Part shown: one piece after another, positions 1 through 8,633 of the stretch
Layout of the letters: each line of letters starts with the position of its first letter
Numbering within the stretch: position 1 is the stretch's first letter
From: CAVZLD01 sp964522605
GTDB lineage: Bacteria > Planctomycetota > Planctomycetia > Pirellulales > Pirellulaceae
Direction of reading: 5' to 3'
DNA length: 31,861 nt
Assembly: GCA_964522605.1 (NCBI GenBank)
Contig: CAZFWV010000043.1
Coordinates: 1-31,861, forward strand
Notes under the pieces: generated by a model
Seen by the model: the letters and a program-made list of their open reading frames with translations, nothing else
Told to the model about the DNA's origin: nothing
Database searches by the model: none
Position numbers and translations under genes: made by a program

Positions 1-17
1 CTCCCTGCTCGAGACCT

Positions 18-37
18 CCGAATTCTCACGAATTCGG
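18..37. repeat. GAATTC hairpin repeat, copy 1
   Basis: The sequence ccgaattctcacgaattcgg is a perfect 8-bp inverted repeat around a 4-nt loop. It sits in a longer shared block (AGACCTCC, the hairpin, then CTAC) that recurs at 14712-14742. It is an intergenic repeat, not a gene. The rest of 1-295 holds no supportable gene. Confidence 0.85.
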
Positions 38-132
38 CTACGTGCAACTTCAAAACTCGCGCGCGTCGCCCCTCGGACCGACTCTTTGCCAAAGTGGATT
101 CGTGCAGGAGGTTCCGAGATCGCATGAAGAGA

Positions 133-215
133 GGAACCACGGATGGAACGGACGATACGGATGGGAACGGATCGATCCGAGCGCATCCGTCGTCTCCGTT
201 CCATCCGTGGTTTCC
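133..215. repeat. long imperfect inverted repeat (ACGGATGGAACGG type)
   Basis: The left arm at 133-162 and the right arm at 185-215 are reverse complements with a few mismatches, and are rich in CGGAT/ATCCG steps. The structure lies 80 bp beyond the stop of the minus-strand ABC permease, so it could stabilise or end that transcript, but there is no T-run. The low-complexity frames through it are products of the repeat, not genes. Confidence 0.75.
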
Positions 216-295
216 CGGAGTTCGGTCGGATCAGCGCGAAAACCCGAAGCGCCAAATGTGCAACTTCTCCGCGCCCGTCCTGGGCTGCTTAACGC

Positions 296-1372
296 CTACG
301 TCCAGCGAAACCATTTCAGCGCCAGCGCAAAACTCACGACAGTCCAGCCCACCATGATCAGCAATTCGATGGTCAGCGATGTTAATGGGGTCGCGTCGAG
401 GATCACGGCCCGCAGTGCCGCAATCAGCGGGGTCAGAGGCAGGAGCTTAATGAAGGGCTGCAGAATCTGCGGAAACCGTTCCGGCGAAAAGAAGATTCCC
501 GACATCAGCCACATCGGCAGCATCACGAAATTCATCAATCCCGAAACCGCCTCCAACGTGCGGGCACGACTGGCAACCAAGAGTCCGATCCCGGAGAACA
601 TGACCGCGCCCAATACGATCAAGACGGTGACGGCCACCAGACTACCGCGGACCACGACGCCGAACACAAGCCAGGAAAAGGTCAAGAGTACGAGAACTTC
701 GGGAACCATGCCCGACATGCGGCTGATCATCAGTGCGGCGAGAAAATGACTTTTCTTCATCGGCGTCGCGACGAAGCGTTTCAACAGATTCCGGATTCGC
801 ATGTCCACGGTGACAAAGCCGACGCCCCAGAGCCCCCCTCCCATCAATCCCATCCCGAGCAATCCCGGGACAAGAAAATCGATGTACCGGCCACCTGGCT
901 CACTCCGTTCGACATTCGACACGGCGACCGGATCAGTGCGACCCGCTCCCCGTTGAATCGCATCATCGACCGCGTGACGCGCAACCTGACTACCGGGGCG
1001 TGTGGGATCGAAATGGTATTCGTATTGAGTTGTTGCGGAGTCGGACGCCGCCACCACGACATCCGTCTTGCCGGTGCGGAGCCGTTGAAAGCACGTATTG
1101 GTATCGTGAACGGTGAGATCGAATCGTTCATCCTGTCCCAGCAACTGTTCTAACTCTGCCGCCCGGGATCCTCGGCAAACATCTACCTTAAATCGTTCGA
1201 TCGGTTGGTTTCGAAAGGCGATGCCCAAGGCGATGGTCATCAGCAGCGGAAACACGTAGACCCAGAAAACGGCTTCTGGTTCCCGGTAGAATTCGCGCAG
1301 CCGGGCGGATACCAGTTGCGCCAGAGGCGAATAGTGTTGCGTTGGTTGCTGCTCCGTTTGCGGCTCCGTCAT
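296..1372 (-). CDS. ABC-2 type transporter permease
   Basis: This 358-residue integral membrane subunit of an ABC exporter works with the ATPase encoded immediately upstream. The N-terminus is cytoplasmic (about 1-30), followed by a first membrane helix near 33-53 (VFWVYVFPLLMTIALGI). A polar loop of about 120 residues follows, then a cluster of five hydrophobic helices from about residue 168 to the end. This is the ABC2_membrane_3 arrangement seen in drug and lipid exporters of the YbhR/YhhJ type. The ATG lies inside the stop of the ATPase gene (ATGA overlap), so translation is coupled and the start is well supported. Substrate cannot be read from sequence; export of a drug, lipid or polysaccharide intermediate is possible. 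Confidence 0.9.
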   Translation of the reverse strand: MTEPQTEQQPTQHYSPLAQLVSARLREFYREPEAVFWVYVFPLLMTIALGIAFRNQPIERFKVDVCRGSRAAELEQLLGQDERFDLTVHDTNTCFQRLRTGKTDVVVAASDSATTQYEYHFDPTRPGSQVARHAVDDAIQRGAGRTDPVAVSNVERSEPGGRYIDFLVPGLLGMGLMGGGLWGVGFVTVDMRIRNLLKRFVATPMKKSHFLAALMISRMSGMVPEVLVLLTFSWLVFGVVVRGSLVAVTVLIVLGAVMFSGIGLLVASRARTLEAVSGLMNFVMLPMWLMSGIFFSPERFPQILQPFIKLLPLTPLIAALRAVILDATPLTSLTIELLIMVGWTVVSFALALKWFRWT

Positions 1373-2328
1373 GGACGATTCTGTTCCTCTTCTTCGAGAT
1401 GTCTCCCTGTCAGTTTGACGAACACATCCTCCAGACTCGCGTGCCGCGTTGTCAGGCTGGTCAACGAGTACTGTCGGCGCGTCAACTGATCCAGGAGCGC
1501 CGGAACGGCGGTGTGTGGCTGCGTCACCTCCAGCGAAATCCGGTCTCGCTCGCGACGAACACTCTTGACCGTCGGCAATTCGCGCCAGGGCGATTCTTCC
1601 GCGGTCCGATGATCCGTCTGCTGCTGGATGGAGAATTCAATCACATGGTCCGCCGCCAAGCTGGAGATCAGCTCATGCGGGCTGCCACAAGCAATGATCT
1701 TCCCCTGGTCCACAATCGCCACACAGTCGCAGAGTTGTTCCGCCTCTTCCATATAGTGCGTTGTCAGCATGACGGTTCGTCCGCGGTCGCGGTACCCGTG
1801 AATGATATTCCATAGCTGACGACGGGACTGGGGGTCGAGGCCGGTCGTGGGTTCGTCCAGAAACAACAATTCCGGATCGCCAACCAACGCACAGGCGACG
1901 GCCAATCGTTGTCGTTGACCGCCGGAGAGTGTTTTGACCCAGGCTTTTGCTTTCGCTTCGAGCGAAACCGATCGCATGATTTCGGCCGGCTCAATCCCAT
2001 TTCGATAGAAACTGCGGAACAGCCGAATCGTCTCCAAGACGGTCAAACGTTCCGACAGCCGAGTTTCCTGCAGTGAGATCCCGATTTGCTGCCGAATCGC
2101 CTCCGCCTGCCGCTCCCAACGCATCCCCAAAATGTCAATCTGGCCGTGCGTCGCGGGCAACAGGCCTTCGAGAATCTCAATCGTCGTCGTTTTCCCAGCG
2201 CCGTTGGGTCCCAGGACACCGAAGCAAAGGCCCTGCTCCACCTCCAGATCGATCCCGCGCACCGCTTCGACTGGCGGACGACCGGGGTATGTTTTGACCA
2301 GGTTGGAGCAGCGGATAGCCAGCGGCAC
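1369..2328 (-). CDS. ABC transporter ATP-binding protein
   Basis: This 319-residue nucleotide-binding subunit powers the ABC-2 permease encoded directly downstream. All motifs are intact: Walker A GPNGAGKT (40-47), Q-loop Q87, signature LSGGQ (134-138), Walker B LLFLDEP (154-160) and switch His191 in LTTH. The C-terminal 90 residues resemble the accessory region of DrrA/CcmA-type exporters. The start is GTG at 2328, preceded by GAGGA about 8 bases upstream. The stop overlaps the permease start by 4 bases. The gene follows the PilT-like gene by 84 bp in the same direction, so the three could be cotranscribed, though no functional link between PilT and the exporter is evident. Confidence 0.93.
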   Translation of the reverse strand: MPLAIRCSNLVKTYPGRPPVEAVRGIDLEVEQGLCFGVLGPNGAGKTTTIEILEGLLPATHGQIDILGMRWERQAEAIRQQIGISLQETRLSERLTVLETIRLFRSFYRNGIEPAEIMRSVSLEAKAKAWVKTLSGGQRQRLAVACALVGDPELLFLDEPTTGLDPQSRRQLWNIIHGYRDRGRTVMLTTHYMEEAEQLCDCVAIVDQGKIIACGSPHELISSLAADHVIEFSIQQQTDHRTAEESPWRELPTVKSVRRERDRISLEVTQPHTAVPALLDQLTRRQYSLTSLTTRHASLEDVFVKLTGRHLEEEEQNRP

Positions 2329-2412
2329 TTGCAGTTCCTCAATCCAGGAAAAAAATCCGATGGAGTCCCAAAATGGTCGACATCCGCGGCGGTGCCCCGG
2401 GCGTTTTGCGCG

Positions 2413-3534
2413 TTAAGCGGATCCCATGACACGATTCGACCGCGTGAGAATGCGTTTATCCGAGACGAACTGATCCGCGGTCTCGCGACTGATCTTCCCC
2501 GACTGCAACAGCCGCTTCACGGACTCGTCCAGCGACAACATCCCGTTTGCCCGGCCCGTGACGATATTCGTGTCGATACTCTCAATTTTGCCCAATCGGA
2601 TCGCGCTGGCAATTGGGGTCGTGTTGAACATGATCTCGAGGGCCAACTCGCGTTTTTCCTGTCGCAGGCTGGGTAACAAGTGCTGGCTAATGACAGCGCG
2701 GAGACTCATCGACAACTGCGCCCGAATCTCATTCTGTACGGACTGGGGAAAGAGGTCCGCGTAACGCGTGATCGCGCCCTTGGCATCCCGCGTATGCAGC
2801 GTCGAGAAGACAAGATGTCCGGTCTCCGCAGCACTCAGTGCCATCTGAGCCGTCGGCCGATCGCGGATTTCACCGACCAGGATCACGTCGGGATCCTGAC
2901 GAAGTCCGAACCGCAACCCATCGGCGAAGGAACGAACATCACGACCAACCTCGCGCTGCGTAACCACCGATTGATCCAGCGGAGGTAGGACGTATTCGAT
3001 CGGATCCTCGACGGTAATGATCCGGTAACCTCCTTCCAGGTTGAGCATTTGGACGAGCATCGCGAGCGTCGTGGTCTTACCGGCGCCGGTGACGCCGGCG
3101 ATCAGGACCAGCCCATTGCGGAAGTGGGCCAGTCGGTCCGCCAGATCGACGGGGAAACCGGCCCATTCGAATCCGGGGATTTCGTCGGGGATGACTCGAA
3201 AGCAGGCGCCGACGCAGTCACCGCACACGAAGTAGTTCGCACGAAACCGCTGAGGACGCCCTGCGAGTTCCCGCTGCAGGGCGAAATCCACATTGCGACG
3301 CCGGGTGAACTTTCGCCACACGCGCTGGGAACAGAGCGGCGCCAGCGCGCCGCGCGCTCCATCACGAGTCAGAATCGGCCCGGACAGTTCCTGCAGTTCC
3401 CCGTGAAGACGAATCGTCGGACGATGCCCGACAACGACGTGCAGATCCGAAGCGCCTCGCTCGACGGCCTGCTGCAGCCATGCATCAACCTCCCCGGAGG
3501 GCACCGACTCGGAATAGTCCTCAAGATCCACCAT
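2413..3534 (-). CDS. pilT: type IV pilus retraction ATPase, PilT-like
   Basis: Cytoplasmic hexameric ATPase of the PilT family, which depolymerises type IV pili for twitching motility. With the start at 3534 the protein is 373 residues, normal for PilT. It has ERGASDLHVVVG (25-36) typical of the N-terminal domain, Walker A GVTGAGKT (147-154), Asp box ITVEDPIEY (173-181), Walker B DVILVGEIRD (216-225) and His box GHLVFSTLHT (239-248). The AIRLGKIESI segment (311-320) corresponds to the AIRNLIRE motif that separates PilT from PilB. The frame stays open up to 3789, but the extra 85 residues look unlike any PilT N-terminus. ATG 3534 has a weak AGAGA about 10 bases upstream. ATG 3648 is the main alternative. 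No other pilus genes are in the window. Confidence 0.9.
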   Translation of the reverse strand: MVDLEDYSESVPSGEVDAWLQQAVERGASDLHVVVGHRPTIRLHGELQELSGPILTRDGARGALAPLCSQRVWRKFTRRRNVDFALQRELAGRPQRFRANYFVCGDCVGACFRVIPDEIPGFEWAGFPVDLADRLAHFRNGLVLIAGVTGAGKTTTLAMLVQMLNLEGGYRIITVEDPIEYVLPPLDQSVVTQREVGRDVRSFADGLRFGLRQDPDVILVGEIRDRPTAQMALSAAETGHLVFSTLHTRDAKGAITRYADLFPQSVQNEIRAQLSMSLRAVISQHLLPSLRQEKRELALEIMFNTTPIASAIRLGKIESIDTNIVTGRANGMLSLDESVKRLLQSGKISRETADQFVSDKRILTRSNRVMGSA

Positions 3535-3800
3535 CGTGCGCGTTCTCTTTGCAGCAAATGTCCAGACGTTCGTTTTCCAGTTGACGACGACGCAGTCCGA
3601 TTTGGTCTTCCAGACGCGACCAACGATCCATTTTTGATCGTTCGGCATTCGAGCCACCAGAAGATTCAACGGAAGTCGGATCAACCGAAGGCAGGATCTC
3701 GACGTCCAACGCCCGGGCACCATTTTGCGCGAAACGGGTGTCTCGTTGCTCAAGGGACTGAAGCCCCAGTGTACCCCCAACGCTGCCAAAATTCACCGTA

Positions 3801-3821
3801 GGACGGATTGGCAATCCGTCC
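3801..3821. repeat. perfect palindrome GGACGGATT-GGC-AATCCGTCC
   Basis: A perfect 9-bp inverted repeat with a 3-nt loop lies between the PilT-like and deacetylase genes. Translated, it gives the TDWQSVP-like string that I recall as a common spurious peptide in planctomycete annotations, consistent with a dispersed palindromic repeat. There is no T-run, so it is a poor intrinsic terminator. Confidence 0.8.
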
Positions 3822-3938
3822 CCCAGTCTAGCGACGGGGCTGCCTACTCCTGGCTGAATCCGTTCTCGCGACACTGCTCAGGGTCCGGCCCAGAAACAAC
3901 TTCCTCGTTTAACCGCGCGCCCAGCGGGCCGCGCGAGC

Positions 3939-4155
3939 CGCGCGGGGCGTTGCCCACGCGGTTAAACGATTCGTCCGCGCGGGGCGTTGCCNNNNNNNNN
4001 NNNNNNNNNNNNNNNNNNNNNNNNNNNNNNNNNNNNNNNNNNNNNNNNNNNNNNNNNNNNNNNNNNNNNNNNNNNNNNNNNNNNNNNNNNNCCGCGCGGG
4101 GCGTTGCCCACGCGGTTAAACGATTCGTCCGCGCGGGGCGTTGCCGACGCGGTCA
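3939..4155. repeat. 37-bp tandem repeat array interrupted by assembly gap
   Basis: A GC-rich unit (CGCGCGGGGCGTTGCC, then CACGCGGTTAAACGATTCGTC) repeats head to tail with a period of exactly 37 bp. GGGG cores lie at 3944 and 3981 on the left of the N run and at 4098 and 4135 on the right. The right-most copy is degenerate (GACGCGGTCAAACG). Repeats follow each other without spacers. The number of copies lost in the gap is unknown; array collapse is the likely reason for the gap. Confidence 0.9.
3992..4091. other. assembly gap (100 N)
   Basis: A run of 100 N lies within the 37-bp array. The size is a placeholder: the flanking copies are out of register by 6 bp relative to a multiple of 37. Confidence 0.98.
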
Positions 4156-4226
4156 AACGTGAGGACCGAGATGCGGAAGTTATTTCTGAGACATTCTTCA
4201 GGGACGATCGGCGTGACGCGCGTCCA

Positions 4227-4859
4227 TCAGAGCGATTCTTCGATGGCCACGTCGAAACGAAAACCACGATCACTCAGTCGGGGCAATAAGTCTTGCAGCA
4301 GCGCCGCCGAAGCGGGTTCTTCATCGTGGAAACAGATAATATCGCGTGGGCGCGCCATGGCGGCAATCTGCCGAGAGCGCCGCAGTGCCTCTTCTTTCGA
4401 CTGAAGAGACCAATCCTGTCCTTCGACGGACCACAGAATCGTCCGAAGTCCGAGCGACCGGGGCGCGAACGCAGTCGCCATGGACACCGTTCCGGAGGGA
4501 GGTCGATGATACTGGAGCGGCACCGAAGCGTGTTTTCGGATCACTTCCTCGCATCGCAGCAGGTCGGCCTTGTAATCCCGAAAGCCGAATTGTCGGTCGA
4601 GCGGATGCGTGTAGGTGTGATTGCCGAGGAGATGGCCTTCATCGACGATCCGCGACAGTAAATCGGGTGCCCTGTGAATCCGGCTCCCGATCACGAAGAA
4701 GATGGCGCGCGCCTCGTACTTGCGTAACAGGCCGAGAACTTGCGCGGTGGTCTCCGGATGGGGGCCATCATCGAACGTCAGCAGAATCTGGCGGTCACAG
4801 GAAGGTTTGAGCCGCTTCACATAGAGGCAGCGCGGCAGGAAACGCATCTTCAGTGACAT
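4227..4859 (-). CDS. polysaccharide deacetylase (NodB domain, CE4)
   Basis: This 210-residue NodB-type deacetylase hydrolyses N- or O-acetyl groups from a polysaccharide using a metal centre. The CE4 motifs are present in order: TFDDGP (28-33) with Asp30 as base and Asp31 as metal ligand; HTYTHP (81-86) with the two metal-binding His81 and His85; RPPSG (119-123); DWSLQS (149-154); and ICFHDE (175-180) with catalytic-site His178. No clear signal peptide is visible; the short N-terminus is basic (MRFLPRCLYVKRLK), so it may be cytoplasmic or membrane-peripheral. No strong ribosome-binding site precedes ATG 4859, and ATG 4847 is an alternative. The gene stands alone between two spacers. Its substrate (peptidoglycan-like, chitin-like or O-antigen glycan) cannot be fixed from sequence. 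Confidence 0.9.
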   Translation of the reverse strand: MSLKMRFLPRCLYVKRLKPSCDRQILLTFDDGPHPETTAQVLGLLRKYEARAIFFVIGSRIHRAPDLLSRIVDEGHLLGNHTYTHPLDRQFGFRDYKADLLRCEEVIRKHASVPLQYHRPPSGTVSMATAFAPRSLGLRTILWSVEGQDWSLQSKEEALRRSRQIAAMARPRDIICFHDEEPASAALLQDLLPRLSDRGFRFDVAIEESL

Positions 4860-5269
4860 GATTCTGGTTCAACCGAACGATCGATTTCGCTGACGCACCT
4901 TTGGATAACCAGCCCGAAAGAGCTTTCGAACCTGGCTCGGACGAGCATTTCCGCGGATCTCAAGAGAGGCCCGGCCCTTTGGGAAGATGCGACCCGGTTA
5001 ACCGGTTGTCAAATCCGAACGAGCCAAACCGGCTTCGAACAAGGCGTAGACTGCCATCAGCCCGTCGGTTTGCGGCCCTGCTTCCGCGCATCTCCGCGGC
5101 TCGACTCCCGAAGGGCCTGCACGGAACAGCGCGATTAAACACGCGGCGTGATCGGATCCGCCGACTTCGGATTGCGGTCGGCCTTCCCTCGCCATTGATG
5201 TCCGTTGATTGGGCGGGTAGAAGCCTGGGACGGAACGGACTGTGCCCTGGCCCCTTCGCGTGACTGCGG
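4860..5269. other. intergenic region without recognised gene
   Basis: These 410 bases lie between the rhamnosidase stop and the deacetylase start, both minus strand. An open plus-strand frame of 120 codons exists but is arginine-rich, has no ribosome-binding site and no recognisable family, so I do not call it. The promoter of the deacetylase should lie here; I could not pick a convincing -35/-10 pair. Confidence 0.6.
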
Positions 5270-7150
5270 TCAGTCGTCGGCGAATGGGACTTCCAGGACG
5301 CTGTGGCCGGCGATCGGCGATTCGAGGATCAGGCGATCGGTTTGCCGACGTACCGCCACGGGTTGTCCGTTCACCAGGACCGAAGATACCGAGCGGAGAG
5401 CGGGCAACTCAACAGCGGCGGTCATACCGGTCGGTAAACTCACTTGAAGACGCAGGTTAGCACTCTTCGTCCATTCCACATCGATCGGTCCTCGAGGCGT
5501 AGGAATCCTTCCTTTCGCATGGCGAAGCGAGCCGAGATGTGGGCGAATTCGAGCCTTTTGCCATCCGGGCTCCAAGGGTTGCACGCCGAGGACATACCGC
5601 GGCAAGAGGTTCGCCGGTGCGGCACCCCACGCATGATTCCAATCCTGGTTCGGCTTGTACTTCAGATCCCACGCCTCCCACGTGATGGTGGTACCACTTT
5701 CCACCATATGTCGCCAACTACGATCCGTTGGTGCCGTGATCAGGCGAATCGCATCTGCACCCTGACCGGATTCGAACAGGCCTTCGAGCAGGTACTGCGC
5801 GGCATAGACAGAACAAGCCATCCCGCGATGGGCCAGCCAGTTGGCGACATGCGATTCGAACTCATCCGGCACTAACTCGAATGCGAGCGGAAAAAGGTTC
5901 GCATGCAACGAGGAGTGTTCCACGTCCTTGCCATCACGATAGAGCGATCGTTCTGGATCGAATAGGTTCGCCTGAAACACGGCGCGGACTTGTTGCTCCC
6001 TCGCAGAATACTCGGCCGCCTCCTCGGTTCGTCCGAGACCGCGTGCCATTTCCGCCATCAGTTTCAGGGCACGCAAGTGAAAGGCGTTCACCACAGTATT
6101 GATTTCAGAAAAAACATAGCCATCGCGTTCACCTTGGGGCCAATCAACGATATCGCCTCGCCTCATCTGTTGTTGACTGCTATGGACGAGTCCATCCGCA
6201 CCGACTCGGTCCATCAAGAGTTTTGTCTTCAGCGATTCGTAACGTGCTGCCAGCCACTGCGACTCCCCCGTGTGCATCCAATCCGCATGTGCCATGAACA
6301 CCATGTGTGGCGCCCATTCCGTTGGCCAGGTGGGATTTTTCATTAGCCAGTCAAACGTGTCTCGGGCCATTTGGATGTCGGTATCCGTCGCGTAATGGCT
6401 GATCTGGTTCAGATACGCATCGGCCTCGTACGGAATCCGCTCGCGATCTCCATCCACGTAAATACCCGCGAACGTCGTCGCCTTAATCGAGTAGCGGCAC
6501 AGGTCCCAGACTCGATTGAGCATGTCATCGGAGCAGTGAAACGATGCCGCATCGTCATCCCAGGTGGCGGAAAACGCGGCCTGTCGGCAGATCTGTTCGG
6601 GACGCAGCGGGCCCGGCCATCCTTCGATTTCCACCCAGCGAAACGGCAGGACGACGCCCCACTCAGGCGGCGTAAGCACCGCCGGCGGGTGCGCGCTGGT
6701 CGCCTGCTCCGTGTTCCGTCGATCGGCAGGCGGCGCTGCGATGACCGACTGGCCGGCGATCAGCCTGACTTCGGCCTGTCCGTAACGAACCGTTCCCGGT
6801 GGATTGCGTTGGACACGTCCCGACGAGAGCATCTCTCCAAAGTGGACGGTAATCTTCTCGGAACCGGCCGCAGGTGAAATCAATCGAATGTTCCCGAACG
6901 CAACTCGCTCAAAATCGACGAGAAATACACCCGGATTCACTTCCGTGATCCGCACTGGCTGCTGCAAAACCAGATCGGTCGGCGCGGCGGTGGCGGGCAT
7001 CCCACTGACAATTAACAGTGCTGAAGCCATCGACGGCAGCGCAGCCAATGAGCGAAGACAACCAACGGAAGTCCGACATTTGTCGACTTCGCGGTGCTTC
7101 TTGAGGATCTTTGACCGCGCCGCAGTAAGTAGCATTCCCAGTCGCTTCAT
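5270..7150 (-). CDS. secreted alpha-L-rhamnosidase-like glycoside hydrolase (GH78)
   Basis: This 626-residue exported enzyme is predicted to remove terminal alpha-L-rhamnose from glycans. The N-terminus has a hydrophobic stretch about 32-56 ending in ATAA-P, a plausible signal peptidase I site. Residues about 75-190 form a beta-sandwich of the Bac_rhamnosid type (FERVAFGNIRL, ITVHFGEML). The (alpha/alpha)6 barrel follows, with IYVDGDRERIPYEAD (230-244), matching the GH78 general-acid region (Glu237 the likely acid), and TTITWEAWD (487-495) with Glu492 matching the usual catalytic-base region. The C-terminal beta-domain has the typical RYVLGVQPLEPGW opening. ATG 7150 is chosen over upstream in-frame starts because AGGA lies 6 bases before it and it avoids overlap with the esterase. 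The gene is 46 bp downstream of the CE15-like gene and probably in its operon. Confidence 0.88.
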   Translation of the reverse strand: MKRLGMLLTAARSKILKKHREVDKCRTSVGCLRSLAALPSMASALLIVSGMPATAAPTDLVLQQPVRITEVNPGVFLVDFERVAFGNIRLISPAAGSEKITVHFGEMLSSGRVQRNPPGTVRYGQAEVRLIAGQSVIAAPPADRRNTEQATSAHPPAVLTPPEWGVVLPFRWVEIEGWPGPLRPEQICRQAAFSATWDDDAASFHCSDDMLNRVWDLCRYSIKATTFAGIYVDGDRERIPYEADAYLNQISHYATDTDIQMARDTFDWLMKNPTWPTEWAPHMVFMAHADWMHTGESQWLAARYESLKTKLLMDRVGADGLVHSSQQQMRRGDIVDWPQGERDGYVFSEINTVVNAFHLRALKLMAEMARGLGRTEEAAEYSAREQQVRAVFQANLFDPERSLYRDGKDVEHSSLHANLFPLAFELVPDEFESHVANWLAHRGMACSVYAAQYLLEGLFESGQGADAIRLITAPTDRSWRHMVESGTTITWEAWDLKYKPNQDWNHAWGAAPANLLPRYVLGVQPLEPGWQKARIRPHLGSLRHAKGRIPTPRGPIDVEWTKSANLRLQVSLPTGMTAAVELPALRSVSSVLVNGQPVAVRRQTDRLILESPIAGHSVLEVPFADD

Positions 7151-7196
7151 GGCTTGTCCTATCGATGAGTCGTGTGTTCCAAGGGAAAGGCGTATC

Positions 7197-8633
7197 CTAA
7201 TCGGCCCGGCGATTCTGGAAATGCCGCTCCGCCCACTCGATAAAATACGGGATATTCGGCGCGTCGGTGTGACCGCCATCGTGTTGTCGCCAGGCAAGCG
7301 GACCGTCGAACAGTCCTTCGTTCACGGCGGGCAACGATGCGATTCGGTAATCCTCTGACGTCCCAAAGCCCACGCTGCCCAGCAAACGAAATACCGAAGC
7401 GGCCGCAACCGAGGCCATGAAACTGCCACGCTGATCGAGCCAGTGGGCATCGCCTTTTTCGGGAATCCCGTAGCTGATAAACGTCAGTCGCGGGGCACAG
7501 AGTGCGATCAGTTGATGCGAATCGACCGGAACGTCATTCGCGTTTTTGGAACCGAAAGAGGACTCCTCCGCACCATACTTCAGGAAATTGCCAGCCATCC
7601 AGTGGTACGCACCCGAGCTGGTCAGATTCTCGACGGCTTCGCCGAAATTGCGTCGATGCGGCGTGGCGCCGCCTGCGCCGGACGATCCGATCAGCCCCAT
7701 GGCGAAACGCGAATCGAATGCCATCGCAACGAGTGCTGCTTTGCCGTAGCGAGAAACGCCCTCGATGCCCACGCGTTTGGCATCGACACGCGGATCCGTT
7801 TCGAGGTAGTCGAGTCCTCGCGATGCACCCCAGGCCCAGGCGCGCAAGGCCCCCCAGTCATCCGGTTTCCGCGGCTGGCCTCGATTCACCAGTCCGATGA
7901 TGCCGCGTGTGAGTCCGGCACCCTGATCCGCTTGGATCGTATTCGGATTGATGATGACGCAACCCCAACCCGCGGCAATCAATTCGTCCGTCCGCGAAGG
8001 AGGACGCGGTCCACTTGGTCCTTCGGGGCGACGACTGCGAAATCGCTGCATCCACTCCGGAAGCGGGTCGAATTCTGTGAAACCGAACATCATCAGGATG
8101 GGAACTGGATTCTCCGTGTCTCGGGGCAGCGTCAACGACATGGAGATCTCGACATTGATCTCTGGGCAGGCGGTATTTTCCACCGTCCCGACGACATGTT
8201 GCACTTGGATCGGAAGCCGTCCCGAGAGATCATCCCGCTCCTGCCGAATGCTCCACGTGACCGCCGGAACCCGATCGGGAACGCGTCCATAGACCTCGCG
8301 CTCGAACAGTTCGACGATTTCCGGACGTCGCTGCGTCCACCACATTTCCGGAGTCGTCACCGGAGTCCCATCTTCCAGCTGCAGAATCTCCGGCCAGTCG
8401 GGATATGGATTCGCCTTCGATTCGTCGTAATTCGCGGGATTGGCTCCCTCTGGATTGGCGTTGCGACCAGGACGCAACTTGGTGATTCCCAACTGCCCCA
8501 ACATCTGCTGATGATCTTCCTGTGTCGTGAACGTCACGATTGCCGGGGAGTCAGTTTCTTGCGCCACTAGATTGGAAACGCGGATCGACAAGGCAATGAT
8601 GCAAATCCAAAGTACGAACAATGAGGCCTTCAT
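7197..8633 (-). CDS. secreted glucuronoyl methylesterase-like protein (CE15)
   Basis: This 478-residue exported alpha/beta hydrolase of the CE15 family is predicted to cleave esters of glucuronic acid, such as lignin-glucuronoxylan links or methyl-glucuronate. The signal peptide MKASLFVLWICIIALS is followed by a likely LVA-QE cleavage site near residue 24. The nucleophile motif GVSRYGK (292-298, Ser294) matches the CE15 G-x-S-R-x-G-K signature. It is followed by SSGAGGA (317-323), by a HQLIALCAPR segment (373-382) typical of the family, and by DGGHTDAPN with His455 as the likely catalytic histidine. ATG 8633 has AAGGAAG about 8 bases upstream; the frame continues to 8927 but that extension is not credible. 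It forms a same-strand pair with the rhamnosidase. Confidence 0.88.
   Translation of the reverse strand: MKASLFVLWICIIALSIRVSNLVAQETDSPAIVTFTTQEDHQQMLGQLGITKLRPGRNANPEGANPANYDESKANPYPDWPEILQLEDGTPVTTPEMWWTQRRPEIVELFEREVYGRVPDRVPAVTWSIRQERDDLSGRLPIQVQHVVGTVENTACPEINVEISMSLTLPRDTENPVPILMMFGFTEFDPLPEWMQRFRSRRPEGPSGPRPPSRTDELIAAGWGCVIINPNTIQADQGAGLTRGIIGLVNRGQPRKPDDWGALRAWAWGASRGLDYLETDPRVDAKRVGIEGVSRYGKAALVAMAFDSRFAMGLIGSSGAGGATPHRRNFGEAVENLTSSGAYHWMAGNFLKYGAEESSFGSKNANDVPVDSHQLIALCAPRLTFISYGIPEKGDAHWLDQRGSFMASVAAASVFRLLGSVGFGTSEDYRIASLPAVNEGLFDGPLAWRQHDGGHTDAPNIPYFIEWAERHFQNRRAD

Noticed and set aside
133..215. Intrinsic terminator for the ABC exporter operon
   Set aside because: The foldback is long and imperfect and lacks a T-run; it is better described as a repeat, though a role in mRNA stability is possible.
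3939..4155. Possible CRISPR array (37-bp repeats)
   Set aside because: The units are directly adjacent without unique spacers and there are no cas genes; it is a tandem repeat.
4901..5263. Plus-strand open frame of 120 codons in the spacer
   Set aside because: It is arginine-rich, has no ribosome-binding site, no recognisable motif and no neighbour in the same direction.
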